NCBI RefSeq assembly: GCF_902728235.1
Contig: NZ_CACVBO010000001.1
Span: forward strand, 3,062,001-3,126,000
DNA: 64,000 nt
Direction of reading: 5' to 3'
DNA from: Lentimonas sp. CC4
GTDB taxonomy: Bacteria; Verrucomicrobiota; Verrucomicrobiia; Opitutales; Coraliomargaritaceae
Every line of letters begins with the position of its first letter. The first letter of the stretch is position 1. The translations under genes and the position numbers were made by a program. This document shows positions 54,987 to 64,000 of the stretch, in pieces. The notes under the pieces are model-generated. The model did no database searches, had not been told where the DNA came from, and saw nothing but the letters and a program-made list of their open reading frames with translations.

Positions 54987-57900
54987 ATGAATAAACTACT
55001 AGCCGCGAATCGCAGTGAAATAGCTGTGCGCATCTTCCGCAGTGCAACCGAGTTGGGTTGCCGAACAGTCGCCATCTACGCCAATGAGGATCGCCTCGGC
55101 GTCCACCGTTTTAAGGCGGATGAATCCTACCTCGTAGGGCAAGGAAAGGGGCCAGTTGCTGCTTACCTTGATATCGAGAGTATTATTGATTTAGCCAAAG
55201 AAAAGCAGGTCGATCTAGTCCACCCAGGTTATGGATTCCTCTCTGAAAATGCGGACTTCGCCCGTGCCTGTGAAGCCAATGGTATTACATTTGTTGGCCC
55301 AAGCTCTGACTTGCTTGGCCGTATGGGCGATAAGATCGAAGCACGCAAGATTGCCAATGAAGCAAACGTGCCCGTGCTACCTGGCACCGAGGATCCAATT
55401 GCTGATCCCAATAAAGCGCTGAAGACAGCGAAGAAGATTGGTTTCCCGCTTATTATTAAGGCGGCCTTTGGTGGCGGTGGTCGTGGCATGCGTGTGGTCA
55501 AAGACCCTAAAGACCTGAAGTCGTCACTTGAGGAAGCACAGGGAGAAGCGCAACGTGCATTTGGTAATTCCGCGGTGTTCTTGGAGCGCTACGTTGAGCG
55601 CGCGAAGCACATCGAAGTGCAGATCCTTGGAGATAAGCAGGGTAATGTGGTGCACTTGCATGAGCGCGATTGCTCGGTGCAGCGTCGTCACCAGAAGGTG
55701 GTGGAGATCGCACCGTCCATTGGCTTGCCTGATCAAGTGCGCGAAGAGCTTTGCGCTGCTGCGGTGAAAATCGCGTCGTCCATCGGTTACTACAGTGCCG
55801 GCACGGTCGAGTTCTTGTATGACATGGATACGCACGAGTGGTTCTTCATTGAAATGAACCCGCGTATCCAGGTGGAGCACACCGTGACTGAAGTCATTAC
55901 TGGTATCGATATTGTGCGTAGCCAAGTGCTGATCGCGCAGGGACACAGCCTGCACTCGAAAGAAGTGGGCATTCCACAGCAGGCGGACATCCCGCGTAAT
56001 GGCGTGGCGATTCAGGCACGTATCACGACCGAAGACCCAGAAAAGAATTTTGCACCTGATTATGGTAAGATTGTGAACTACCGTTCGGCTGCTGGCTTTG
56101 GCATTCGTTTGGATGGTGCGATGGGCGACACCGGCGCGGTGATTACACCGTTCTACGATTCGCTTCTGGTAAAATTGACCGCCTCGGCGAGCACTTTTGA
56201 ATTAGCCATTCAGCGCATGGATCGTGCGTTGCGGGAAATGCGTATCCGTGGCGTGAAGACCAACATTCCATTCATTGAAAATGTGGTGAATCATCCGATC
56301 TTCGTATCAGGGCAGGCGACTACCACATTGATTGATACCTCTAAGGAGCTATTCAACTTCAAGCGTCGTCGCGACCGTGCAACTAAGTTGCTCAACTTAC
56401 TCGGTGAGACCATCGTGAATGGCAACGATCAGGTCAAAGGCCGTCCGGTGCCAATGATGGATCTACCTGTGATTGTGCCACCACATGACCATACTTCGAA
56501 ATTACCGAAAGGCACGAAGGACTATCTGACTAAGCACGGGCCTGCGAAATTTGCTCAATGGACACGTGACCAGAAGAAGCTACTGGTCACGGATACCACG
56601 ATGCGCGATGCGCACCAGTCGCTACTCGCTGCACGTATGCGTAGCTACGATCAGTTGAAGGTGGCCGATGCCATCGCACAGCGCGCGGGCGATCTCTATT
56701 CGCTAGAGTGCTGGGGTGGGGCGACCTTCGATACGTCGATGCGCTTCCTGCACGAAAATCCGTTCAAGCGCCTACGTCGTTTGCGTGAACGCATTCCTAA
56801 TGTTTGTTTCCAAATGTTGCTGCGTGGTGCCAACGGGGTGGGGTATTCAAACTACCCGGACAATGTGATTCGCGGCTTCATTAAGCATTCCGCTGAATCG
56901 GGTATGGATATCTTCCGCGTCTTTGACTCGTTAAACTATCTTCCCAATCTTAAGGTCGCAATGGATTCAATCGTCAATGATACGAATTCTGTCTGTGAGG
57001 CAACGATTTGCTACACCGGCGACATTCTCGATCAGAAGCGCGATAAGTATACGTTGAAATATTACGTCGATATGGCGAAGGAGCTTGAGAAGATGGGTGC
57101 GCACATCTTAGCGCTCAAGGACATGTCGGGTCTCTGCACACCGAATGCTGTCTACAAGCTGGTCAAAGCGCTACGTAGTGAAATTAGCATTCCAGTGCAT
57201 TTCCACACGCACGATTCCTCAGGCATTGCGGGTGCATCGATCATTAAGGCAGCCGAAGCGGGCGTCGACGTGGTCGATCTCGCCACGGCATCGCTCTCTG
57301 GTCTGACATCGCAACCCAACCTCAACTCCATCGTCAACGCACTACGCGGCGATAAGCGCGACACGAAGCTGGATCTTGGCTTCTTGAACGAACTTTCCAT
57401 CTACTGGGAAGCCGTTCGCCAATTCTACGAGCCGTTCGATACGAGCCCGAAATTTGGCTCTGCAGAAGTTTACACGCACGAGATGCCAGGCGGACAATAC
57501 ACGAACTTACGCGAGCAAGCACGTGCCCTCGGGCTCGGCGCGCGATGGCCAGAGGTCGTGCGCTATTACCACGAGGTCAATGACGTGCTCGGTGATATCG
57601 TTAAGGTCACGCCATCTTCTAAGGTGGTGGGCGACCTATCCATGTTCCTTTTGACGAAGGGCGTAGAGCCATCTGATCTCGTCAACCTAGAGCCGGGGAC
57701 TGCCTTCCCAGAGTCGGTGGTCGATATGCTTTCCGGCGGACTGGGTCAGCCGAAGGGTGGTTGGCCGAAGCCAGTGCAGAAAGTGGTGCTCGGTGATCGT
57801 AAGCCATACCGCGGACGTCCTGGTGCACGCGCTGAGAAGGTGGACTTGAAGGCAACACGCGAAGAGTTGACGAAGAAGTTCAAGCGCGAGATCAACGATG

Positions 57901-58424
57901 ACGATCTGTTTGCGTATCTGATGTATCCACAGGTTTACACTGACTTGGATACGTATGTGAATACTTATGGGCATGCACGCGTTCTGCCGACCCCAGCGTT
58001 CTTCTACGGATTAAAAATCGGCGAAGAAATTTCGGTTGAGATCCAAGAAGGCAAAACCTTGATCGTAAAACTGATCAGTTCCTCTGAGCCGAATGAGGAT
58101 GGTGAACGCACGTTGACCTTCGAGCTCAATGGCCGCGCACGCGAATGCATGGTGCTGGATCGATCGATTAAGACCGAAACCAAAAAGCGGACAAAGGCGG
58201 ATCCAGCGGATCGCATGCAAGTCGGCGCACCAATCCCTGCGATGGTGAGTAGTGTTTGTGTCACCGTCGGCCAAGCCGTGAAACAGAAGGACAAACTCTG
58301 TGTGCTGGAAGCGATGAAGATGCAAACCACCGTTTATGCGCTCGCTGATGGTGTCGTGGATGTCGTCGAAGTGCAGGCCGGTGATCAAGTCGATAGCAAG
58401 GACTTGCTAGTCAAGCTGCGCTAA
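54987..58424 (+). CDS. pyc: Pyruvate carboxylase (Pyc)
   Basis: The 1145-residue protein has the complete pyruvate carboxylase order: biotin carboxylase (about 1-450; ATP-grasp glycine loop GGGGRGMRV, NPRIQVEHTVTE), carboxyltransferase (about 530-800; TTMRDAHQSLLAARMR, HFHTHDSSG metal ligands) and a C-terminal biotinyl domain with Lys1111 in EAMKM. It carboxylates pyruvate to oxaloacetate using ATP and bicarbonate. Length is normal. It stands next to biotin genes, whose product it needs, and is convergent with bioA. Confidence 0.97.
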   Translation: MNKLLAANRSEIAVRIFRSATELGCRTVAIYANEDRLGVHRFKADESYLVGQGKGPVAAYLDIESIIDLAKEKQVDLVHPGYGFLSENADFARACEANGITFVGPSSDLLGRMGDKIEARKIANEANVPVLPGTEDPIADPNKALKTAKKIGFPLIIKAAFGGGGRGMRVVKDPKDLKSSLEEAQGEAQRAFGNSAVFLERYVERAKHIEVQILGDKQGNVVHLHERDCSVQRRHQKVVEIAPSIGLPDQVREELCAAAVKIASSIGYYSAGTVEFLYDMDTHEWFFIEMNPRIQVEHTVTEVITGIDIVRSQVLIAQGHSLHSKEVGIPQQADIPRNGVAIQARITTEDPEKNFAPDYGKIVNYRSAAGFGIRLDGAMGDTGAVITPFYDSLLVKLTASASTFELAIQRMDRALREMRIRGVKTNIPFIENVVNHPIFVSGQATTTLIDTSKELFNFKRRRDRATKLLNLLGETIVNGNDQVKGRPVPMMDLPVIVPPHDHTSKLPKGTKDYLTKHGPAKFAQWTRDQKKLLVTDTTMRDAHQSLLAARMRSYDQLKVADAIAQRAGDLYSLECWGGATFDTSMRFLHENPFKRLRRLRERIPNVCFQMLLRGANGVGYSNYPDNVIRGFIKHSAESGMDIFRVFDSLNYLPNLKVAMDSIVNDTNSVCEATICYTGDILDQKRDKYTLKYYVDMAKELEKMGAHILALKDMSGLCTPNAVYKLVKALRSEISIPVHFHTHDSSGIAGASIIKAAEAGVDVVDLATASLSGLTSQPNLNSIVNALRGDKRDTKLDLGFLNELSIYWEAVRQFYEPFDTSPKFGSAEVYTHEMPGGQYTNLREQARALGLGARWPEVVRYYHEVNDVLGDIVKVTPSSKVVGDLSMFLLTKGVEPSDLVNLEPGTAFPESVVDMLSGGLGQPKGGWPKPVQKVVLGDRKPYRGRPGARAEKVDLKATREELTKKFKREINDDDLFAYLMYPQVYTDLDTYVNTYGHARVLPTPAFFYGLKIGEEISVEIQEGKTLIVKLISSSEPNEDGERTLTFELNGRARECMVLDRSIKTETKKRTKADPADRMQVGAPIPAMVSSVCVTVGQAVKQKDKLCVLEAMKMQTTVYALADGVVDVVEVQAGDQVDSKDLLVKLR

Positions 58425-58449
58425 CACAACGCTCCAAAGATTAAATACA

Positions 58450-58480
58450 AAAGCCCGCCGAATTCGGCGGGCTTTTTTTT
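58450..58480. terminator. Bidirectional Rho-independent terminator between pyc and bioA
   Basis: AAAGCCCGCCGAATTCGGCGGGCTTT is a perfect palindrome followed on the + strand by eight T. It serves convergent pyc (+) and bioA (-). Confidence 0.93.
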
Positions 58481-58624
58481 GGTTCATCGTCGATTACAGG
58501 GAAAGGAGGGGCTTTGCTTCGCGAAGACCGCGAAAAGGCAAAACGTGCACGAAGTTCCGTAGCGCCTCCAACATTCGAGGATGCACCAATATCATAATTG
58601 GCTAAAAAGCAGTATGCCTACACC

Positions 58625-60094
58625 TCAGCACTCCGACTCGCCGTGACAGCAAGCACCGGCCTCTGAGTAACAATTCAGACAAATGAAGTCACCTGCGATT
58701 TGATCGGCGGTGGGGGTGCCGCAAAACTTACAGCTGCCGTTTGGTTTGGCCGCGCAGACTTCGTTGAGCGTCTGCACGATTCGTTCGCACATGAATGTGA
58801 TTTCGTCTTTAGAAATGATCAGCGGCGGAACGATCAGTAAACTATGCCCAAGCGGGCGTAGGATGAGCTCGTGCTTGCGAGCGGCAAGGCAGACTTGCCA
58901 GCCCATACGGTCTTCGATGGGCCATTCGGGTTGCCCTGCAGTCGGCGCGAGGTCGATGGCGGCGGTGAGGCCGCGTTGTCGAATTTGCGTGACGTTCGGA
59001 TGTGCGCCGAGTGTTGCGGCCAGTTGTTGGCCAAAGTCGGCAATGGTCTCAGCGAGCGTGCCGGCTTCGATCAGAGCGTTGAGCTTTTCGAGATTCTTGA
59101 GTGCAACGGCGCAGCCGATCGGATTGCCGGTAAAGGTGTGGCCGTGAAAGAAGGTGCGGTCGTCCGTCCATTGACCGAGACAGGCCTCGTATATCTCGGC
59201 TTGCACCAGTGTGGCAGCGAGTGGCACGTAGCCGCCGCTAATCCCTTTAGCGAGGCAGAGTATGTCGGGCGTGATCTCTTCCTGCGTGCAGGCAAAGACG
59301 CTGCCGAGTCTGCCGAAGGCAACGAAAACCTCGTCGAGAATCAGGTGAATGCCGTATTTACGGCAGAGTCGCTCGACGGCTTTGAGGAAGCCTTTGGGTT
59401 GCTGCTGCATGCCAGCGGCACCTTGAACGAAGGGTTCGATCACTAGGCAGGCGACGTTGGTCGATTCGAGTTCTAGATACGCTTCGAGTGCATTGAGGCT
59501 AGCGGACGCATCCGCAGCGTGGACTTCGCCGTTGGACTCATGGCAAGTCGGAGCAGGGAAGTGCCAGCGATCGAGAAACCATTCGCTGAAGCGCTCATGG
59601 AAGCGACCGGATTGCCCCGCAGCCATGGTGCCGATCGTGTCGCCATGGTAGCCGCCTTGCATACCGATCACACGTTTGCGCTCAGGCTGTCCCTTGAGTT
59701 GCCAATATTGATAGGAGAGTTTGAGTGCAATTTCGATGGCGTTGGAGCCGTTGTCGGAAAAGAACACTCGGTCGAGCCCTTCGGGAGCCGCCGCGCAGAG
59801 CCGGTGCCCGAGTTCAGCAGCAGAGGGGTGGCTGAGTCCCAAATAGGTGCTGTGAGCGACTTTTTGCAGTTGCCCGACGATGGCGGCGTTTAGATCAGGG
59901 TCGTTGTGCCCAAAGGTATTCGTCCAGACCGAGGCATTCGTGTCGAGGTAGCGGTTGCCCTCATTATCGTAGAGCCAGCAGCCTTCACCGCGATCGACAT
60001 GGAGCTTTGGCCATTCGCAATATTCCTGCATTTGACTGAAGGGGTGCCAGGCGTGCTGGTTGTCCCATTGGTCGAGTTGATCGGTGGTCGGCAT
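58625..60094 (-). CDS. bioA: Adenosylmethionine-8-amino-7-oxononanoate aminotransferase (BioA) with Cys-rich C-terminal tail
   Basis: Start at ATG 60094 (MPTTDQLDQWD) matches the family start QHAWHPFSQM; a longer frame begins at 60187. The 489-residue protein has the class III aminotransferase fold, PLP Lys283 in CLAKGISGGY and the GGYHGDTIG and FFSDNGSNAIE blocks. It converts KAPA to DAPA with SAM as amino donor. The last 37 residues are extra: CKFCG, CLNCY and ACCHGESEC give three closely spaced Cys pairs, like a small zinc ribbon, not a normal BioA part. It lies apart from the biotin operon, after pyc. Confidence 0.93.
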   Translation of the reverse strand: MPTTDQLDQWDNQHAWHPFSQMQEYCEWPKLHVDRGEGCWLYDNEGNRYLDTNASVWTNTFGHNDPDLNAAIVGQLQKVAHSTYLGLSHPSAAELGHRLCAAAPEGLDRVFFSDNGSNAIEIALKLSYQYWQLKGQPERKRVIGMQGGYHGDTIGTMAAGQSGRFHERFSEWFLDRWHFPAPTCHESNGEVHAADASASLNALEAYLELESTNVACLVIEPFVQGAAGMQQQPKGFLKAVERLCRKYGIHLILDEVFVAFGRLGSVFACTQEEITPDILCLAKGISGGYVPLAATLVQAEIYEACLGQWTDDRTFFHGHTFTGNPIGCAVALKNLEKLNALIEAGTLAETIADFGQQLAATLGAHPNVTQIRQRGLTAAIDLAPTAGQPEWPIEDRMGWQVCLAARKHELILRPLGHSLLIVPPLIISKDEITFMCERIVQTLNEVCAAKPNGSCKFCGTPTADQIAGDFICLNCYSEAGACCHGESEC

Positions 60095-60187
60095 AAGCGA
60101 GAATTTACGAACGGAAAGGAGAGAAAGATCAATGCCATTCATTGGAGCGGGAAGGGAAATCAACTCCATCCTTAAGCTTAATGCCAT

Positions 60188-60542
60188 TGCATCTGTGGAT
60201 GCCTGTTTACCTCTCAGATAGTAGTAAATTCCAGATCACTAGGTTTTAGCCACAAAAAGGCACGAAGAAGCACGAAGAGACATAGCATAAGTTTTGTGTG
60301 CTTTTGTGCCTTTTTGTGGCCATAATTGATGTTAAGAAATGAGCCACTGCAGGTCGTCACCGGTTCCCGGTTACGCTACACGGTGAAAGAATCCGCCTCC
60401 TCAGGCAATGCTCCGCGCTAATTCTAAATTTTTAATTCCTAATTCTTAATTACCAGTGACCGCTTTCTAGTTGATTCCTGAAATAAGACCGCCCATTTTC
60501 TTCCGCTTCAGTCAAAAACAACCACCAGATAACTTAACTATT
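60188..60542. other. Divergent intergenic region between bioA and fabD
   Basis: The 355-bp region (measured from the longest bioA frame) contains the inverted repeat listed separately and an AT-rich stretch (60421-60450) that may hold the fabD promoter. No gene is visible. A leaderless 24-codon in-frame extension upstream of the fabD ATG at 60543 looks spurious. Confidence 0.5.
60249..60320. repeat. Inverted-repeat extragenic element (GCCACAAAAAGGCAC arms)
   Basis: GCCACAAAAAGGCAC (60249-60263) and GTGCCTTTTTGTGGC (60306-60320) are perfect 15-bp reverse complements. CACGAAGAAG/CACGAAGAG short tandem repeats lie inside. It resembles dispersed small extragenic repeats; the function is unknown. 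Confidence 0.7.
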
Positions 60543-61448
60543 ATGGCAACAGGACTACTTTTTTCAGGACAAGGCGCACAGCAGGTCGGTATGGGCCTCT
60601 CTCTTTATGAGAATTCACCCATCGCAAAGGCTCTCTATGACGAGGCCAACGAAATCTTGGGTTGGGATCTTAAAAAGATCTGCTTCGAAGGCCCTGACGA
60701 AACATTGACCGAAACCAGAGTCTGCCAGCCAGCGCTCTATGTGCATGGTTTTGTGGTTTACAGTATCTTGAAGGCAGAGGGTAAGCTCGACGACGTCACA
60801 GCTGCGTGTGGTCTGAGCCTCGGCGAACTGACCGCACTCGCTGCAGCGGGTGTATTTGATTTCGCGACGGGCCTCAAGCTCGTCGCCGAGCGCGGTCGTC
60901 TCATGCAGCTTGCGTGCGACGCAACTAAGGGCGGTATGGCTGCGGTGATTGGTGGCACACCAGAGGACGTGCAGACCTTCTGCGACGAGTTCGATATCGA
61001 AATCGCCAACCTCAATTGCCCCGGGCAAATCGTCATTTCTGGTGACAACGAGAAAGTGCTCGAAGCGGTGGCAGCCTCCAAAGGCCGCTTCAAACTGTGC
61101 AAGCCGCTCAACGTGGCAGGCGCGTATCACAGTCGCCTCATGGAATCCGCGCGCGATGCGTTTGCTGAATTTATCAAGGACTTCGACTTCAAGGCACCTG
61201 AGATCGCCGTTTACACCAACGTCACTGGCAAGCGCGTGAGCGAACCACAGGAAATCAAGGACGCATTGGTCAGCCAAGTCGTCTCTTCAGTTCGTTTCGA
61301 AGACAACCTCCGCAACATGGCCGAGGAAAACAGCCTCAGCGACTTCTACGAGTGCGGCGTCGGCAAGGTCTTGGCTGGTTTCGCAAAGCGTATCGACCGC
61401 TCCCTGAAGGTGACTGCGATCTCTGAGTTCAGCGAATTGCCAGAGTAG
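60543..61448 (+). CDS. fabD: Malonyl-CoA:ACP transacylase (FabD)
   Basis: Start at ATG 60543 (MATGLLFSGQGAQQVGMG) is the family start; a longer frame at 60471 lacks such similarity. The 301-residue protein has the nucleophile Ser92 in GLSLGE, the FSGQGAQ entry and the AYHSRLM His. It loads malonyl from CoA to ACP for fatty-acid synthesis. BioC and BioH in the window act on malonyl-ACP and pimeloyl-ACP derivatives of the same pathway. Confidence 0.95.
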   Translation: MATGLLFSGQGAQQVGMGLSLYENSPIAKALYDEANEILGWDLKKICFEGPDETLTETRVCQPALYVHGFVVYSILKAEGKLDDVTAACGLSLGELTALAAAGVFDFATGLKLVAERGRLMQLACDATKGGMAAVIGGTPEDVQTFCDEFDIEIANLNCPGQIVISGDNEKVLEAVAASKGRFKLCKPLNVAGAYHSRLMESARDAFAEFIKDFDFKAPEIAVYTNVTGKRVSEPQEIKDALVSQVVSSVRFEDNLRNMAEENSLSDFYECGVGKVLAGFAKRIDRSLKVTAISEFSELPE

Positions 61449-61470
61449 TTGCCCCATTGTTTTATCTTTG

Positions 61471-61522
61471 AAGCCTCAGGCTGACTCATCCTAATCGGAT
61501 CGAGGCAGGCTGAGGCTTTTTT
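61471..61522 (+). terminator. Terminator of fabD
   Basis: AAGCCTCAGGCTG (61471-61483) pairs with CAGGCTGAGGCTT (61506-61518) with one mismatch, followed by six T. It lies 23 bp after the fabD stop. Confidence 0.8.
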
Positions 61523-61547
61523 GGAACTGACTCACCGAGACCTATAA

Positions 61548-62393
61548 ATGAAGACCACATCAATCATTTTAACCGTCCACAACAAAGAATTCATGATCGA
61601 AGATGTCATACGCGGCATCATGGATAATGTATCGGAGCACACTAGGGAATTGATTGTCATTTTTGACGGCTGCTCCGATCGGTCTCGCGAATTATTTGAA
61701 TCCACGATTGATTCTTACAGAGCAAAAGACATCAAAATCATCACCGACGAGACTCCTGACATATGGGAGACCAAGGCGAATAATGTCGGGCTCAAAAAAA
61801 GTAGCTGTGATGGCTCGATCATCATCCAAGATGATATGATCATGACTGAGGCAAACTTTGACCAGCGCCTCATGAAGCCAATCAATGCGTTTAGTGATGT
61901 TTTTGCCGTGACTGGAAGAACCGCACATAATGATACGATCAAAGATGGTGACTTGGACGTGTATGACCATATTGGCAGAGAAAACCCCACAGGCACCAAG
62001 CCCTGTCATATTGTCAGGAAATTTCGAAAACACTTTAAGATAAAACTCAAAGCTCGTCGTGACATATTTGGCATTCGCGATGTCGTGAACCGCGGGCCTC
62101 TACTGATTGATAACAGCCGCTTGCAGGCATTGAACTACTTCGATGAACAATTCGCTCCACTGGACCTGGATGACCATGATCTCTGCTTCCGCGCATTCAA
62201 AGAACACGGGTGGGTGTGCGGATCGTATCAAATGGAATATCGCTCTGATCTCGAATGGGGGGGCACACGTATGAATTCAACCAGTCACAATATTTGGAAA
62301 AAATCATACAACAAAAATAAACAAATCTTAATGGATCGCCACAGAGATGCGCTCATGACTGAAAAACATAATGAAAATAGGGTATTGGCGTAA
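61548..62393 (+). CDS. Family 2 glycosyltransferase (GT-A fold)
   Basis: The 281-residue protein has a GT2 nucleotide-sugar domain: TSIILTVHNKEFMIEDVI, LIVIFDGCSDRS, KANNVGLKKSSCDGSIIIQDD (the DxD-like metal motif) and a LDLDDHDLCFRAFKEHG block near the catalytic base. It transfers a sugar from a nucleotide sugar to an unknown acceptor, probably in surface-glycan synthesis. No membrane segment is seen. AT-richer codons than its neighbours hint at transfer (by eye). It stands alone between fabD and lepA. Confidence 0.85.
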   Translation: MKTTSIILTVHNKEFMIEDVIRGIMDNVSEHTRELIVIFDGCSDRSRELFESTIDSYRAKDIKIITDETPDIWETKANNVGLKKSSCDGSIIIQDDMIMTEANFDQRLMKPINAFSDVFAVTGRTAHNDTIKDGDLDVYDHIGRENPTGTKPCHIVRKFRKHFKIKLKARRDIFGIRDVVNRGPLLIDNSRLQALNYFDEQFAPLDLDDHDLCFRAFKEHGWVCGSYQMEYRSDLEWGGTRMNSTSHNIWKKSYNKNKQILMDRHRDALMTEKHNENRVLA

Positions 62394-62625
62394 ACAGCTT
62401 GCCGTTTAAAGCGCATTTAAAGGACTAAGAGTTTCAAGCCCATCAGTCGGCTACGTGACTTATAGAAGTGCTTGTAAACATGCGCCTTCTGCAATCTATT
62501 CGCGTGGATCTGCGTCGATTCCTCGTTTCAACACGCCTTTTTAGGAGAATACCTGTCAATCGAGCTGATCGGGTGTTGATTTTTTTTCAAAGCACGCGAT
62601 CTTAACGCGCTTCCAGCCTTTTTAC

Positions 62626-64000
62626 ATGACCGATTTAGCCCATACTCGCAACTTTTGCATCATCGCCCACGTCGACCACGGCAAGACGACGCTGTCCGAC
62701 CGTATCCTCGAACTCACTCGCACCGTTGAAATGCGTGACATGAAGGCGCAGCTCCTTGACTCCATGGACTTGGAGCGCGAACGCGGCATCACCATTAAGA
62801 GTCACCCTGTGACCATGGTGTATCGTGCGAAGAATGGCGAAGATTATACTTTTAATCTGATCGACACACCAGGTCACGTGGACTTCGCCTATGAGGTGTC
62901 TCGTAGTCTAGCGGCCTGCGAGGGCGCAATGCTGCTGATCGACGCCGCTCAAGGCGTTGAAGCACAGACTGTTGCAAACGCCCATCTAGCGACAGAGCAA
63001 GAGCTCGCGATCATCCCTGTGATCAACAAGGTCGACCTGCCGAGCGCGGATGTGCCAGCGATTGAAGTGCAACTCGAAGATGTGTTGGCGATCCCAGCTG
63101 AAGAGGCGGTCAAGACCAGTGGTAAGAGTGGCTTCGGTATCGAAGACCTTTTGGAAGCTGCGGTGCACCGCATCCCACCACCACGCTGGGCGGAGGTCGA
63201 CGGCCTGCGCGTGCTGATTTTTGACTGCATTTACGACACCTATAAGGGTGTCATCTGTTACGTCCGCGTCTTTTCCGGTTCGGTCAAGATGGGCGATCAA
63301 ATCATGACCATGAGCGATAAGCGCAAATCACAGGTCAAGGAAGTCGGACGTTTCTCTCCGGCCATGATCAAGCGTGATTCCCTGGAAGCCGGCGATGTGG
63401 GTTACATCGTCACCAATATGCGCGATGTCGCTGACATTCAGTTGGGTGACACGATTACGCACTCCGCAGCACCGACTGCTGACATGCTGCCTGGTTACAA
63501 GCAGGTCAGTCCGATGGTCTTCAGTGGTATTTATCCGATCGATACCAGCGACTACAACAAGCTCAAGGCGAGCATGGGTAAGCTGCGTCTGAATGACGCG
63601 GCCTTCGTCTATCAGTCGGAAAACTCCGTCGCGCTAGGCTTCGGTTTCCGTTGTGGATTCCTCGGCCTATTGCACATGGAGATCATCCAAGAGCGCATTC
63701 GTCGCGAGTATGACCTCGACGTAATTTCCACGTATCCAAGTGTTATTTATAATGTCACCAAGACCGATGGCACGATGCTCGAAGTGCACAATCCAGTGTA
63801 TCTACCAGATGTCTCTGAGATCGAATTTATCGAAGAGCCAATGATTTTGGCTTCGATCCACATTCCTAACACCTCAATTGGTGATGTGCTCGCGCTCGTT
63901 GCCGAGAAACGTGGCATCTGTGAGCATACCGAAACCATCGACGGGCAGCGCGTCATGCTCGTCTGCAACATTCCGCTCAATGAAATTCTGATCGATTTCA
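62626..64000 (+). CDS. lepA: Elongation factor 4 (LepA), 3' end cut by window edge
   Basis: The ATG at 62626 begins MTDLAHTRNFCIIAH, with the P-loop HVDHGKTT (15-22), DTPGHVDFAYE (G3), NKVDL (G4) and the LepA-specific GFRCGFLGLLHMEI block. EF-4 is a ribosomal back-translocase/translation GTPase. 458 residues lie in the window; the remaining ~140 are outside. Lys20 of the GTPase is intact. No RBS stands out. The 232-bp gap upstream contains no gene. Confidence 0.97.
   Translation, partial: MTDLAHTRNFCIIAHVDHGKTTLSDRILELTRTVEMRDMKAQLLDSMDLERERGITIKSHPVTMVYRAKNGEDYTFNLIDTPGHVDFAYEVSRSLAACEGAMLLIDAAQGVEAQTVANAHLATEQELAIIPVINKVDLPSADVPAIEVQLEDVLAIPAEEAVKTSGKSGFGIEDLLEAAVHRIPPPRWAEVDGLRVLIFDCIYDTYKGVICYVRVFSGSVKMGDQIMTMSDKRKSQVKEVGRFSPAMIKRDSLEAGDVGYIVTNMRDVADIQLGDTITHSAAPTADMLPGYKQVSPMVFSGIYPIDTSDYNKLKASMGKLRLNDAAFVYQSENSVALGFGFRCGFLGLLHMEIIQERIRREYDLDVISTYPSVIYNVTKTDGTMLEVHNPVYLPDVSEIEFIEEPMILASIHIPNTSIGDVLALVAEKRGICEHTETIDGQRVMLVCNIPLNEILIDF

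Overview
The window looks like part of a marine Verrucomicrobiota genome, most likely from the Opitutia (Coraliomargarita/Lentimonas-like lineages). This rests on gene content, not on a marker-gene phylogeny: several PEP-CTERM-anchored secreted proteins, a Verru_Chthon-type pilin-like protein, many type I sulfatases next to GH29 fucosidases, and beta-helix glycosidases. There is no rRNA or CRISPR array, and no SusC/SusD-type transporter or transcriptional regulator is visible.

Region 1 (1-43974) is an accessory polysaccharide-degradation locus, almost entirely on the + strand. It holds three intact GH29 alpha-L-fucosidases, six intact sulfatases (one fused to a calcium-binding repeat region), a GH141-like beta-helix protein, a beta-helix protein fused to a PDZ domain, a GH97 enzyme, two beta-propeller glycosidases, two poorly classified TIM-barrel proteins, a SASA-type esterase and an alpha/beta-hydrolase esterase. 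Most carry signal peptides. The set fits breakdown of a sulfated, acetylated, fucose-rich glycan (fucoidan-like) with some galactose or other hexose. PEP-CTERM proteins and a pilin-like/VWA block (33.4-38.7 kb) are interspersed.

This region shows strong gene decay. A GH29 gene (15419-15735), a PEP-CTERM gene (29309-29427) and a sulfatase gene (39432-39981) each keep both ends but have lost the middle, with the two ends left in different frames. A 3' GH30 fragment abuts a probably truncated VWA gene. A 561-bp PEP-CTERM segment is duplicated 2554 bp away. Four intergenic sites share a gap-free 44-bp element made of two dyads whose centres are 23 bp apart, a candidate operator family.

Region 2 (about 43975-45082) is a border: a decayed integrase-like gene lies beside a tRNA-Leu(UAG) gene with a strong terminator.

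Region 3 (45189-64000) is core-like. It contains a GLIC-like pentameric ligand-gated ion channel next to an antiporter-TrkA-EIIA fusion, cysE, a biotin cluster (bioB, a bioD-bioF fusion, a bioH-like esterase, bioC) with a BirA-like operator in front of bioB, a DUF695 gene pair, pyruvate carboxylase (a biotin enzyme), bioA with an unusual Cys-rich tail, fabD, a GT2 glycosyltransferase and the start of lepA. Biotin synthesis, biotin-dependent pyruvate carboxylation and malonyl-ACP supply (BioC/BioH work on ACP intermediates, FabD makes malonyl-ACP) form a coherent metabolic neighbourhood.
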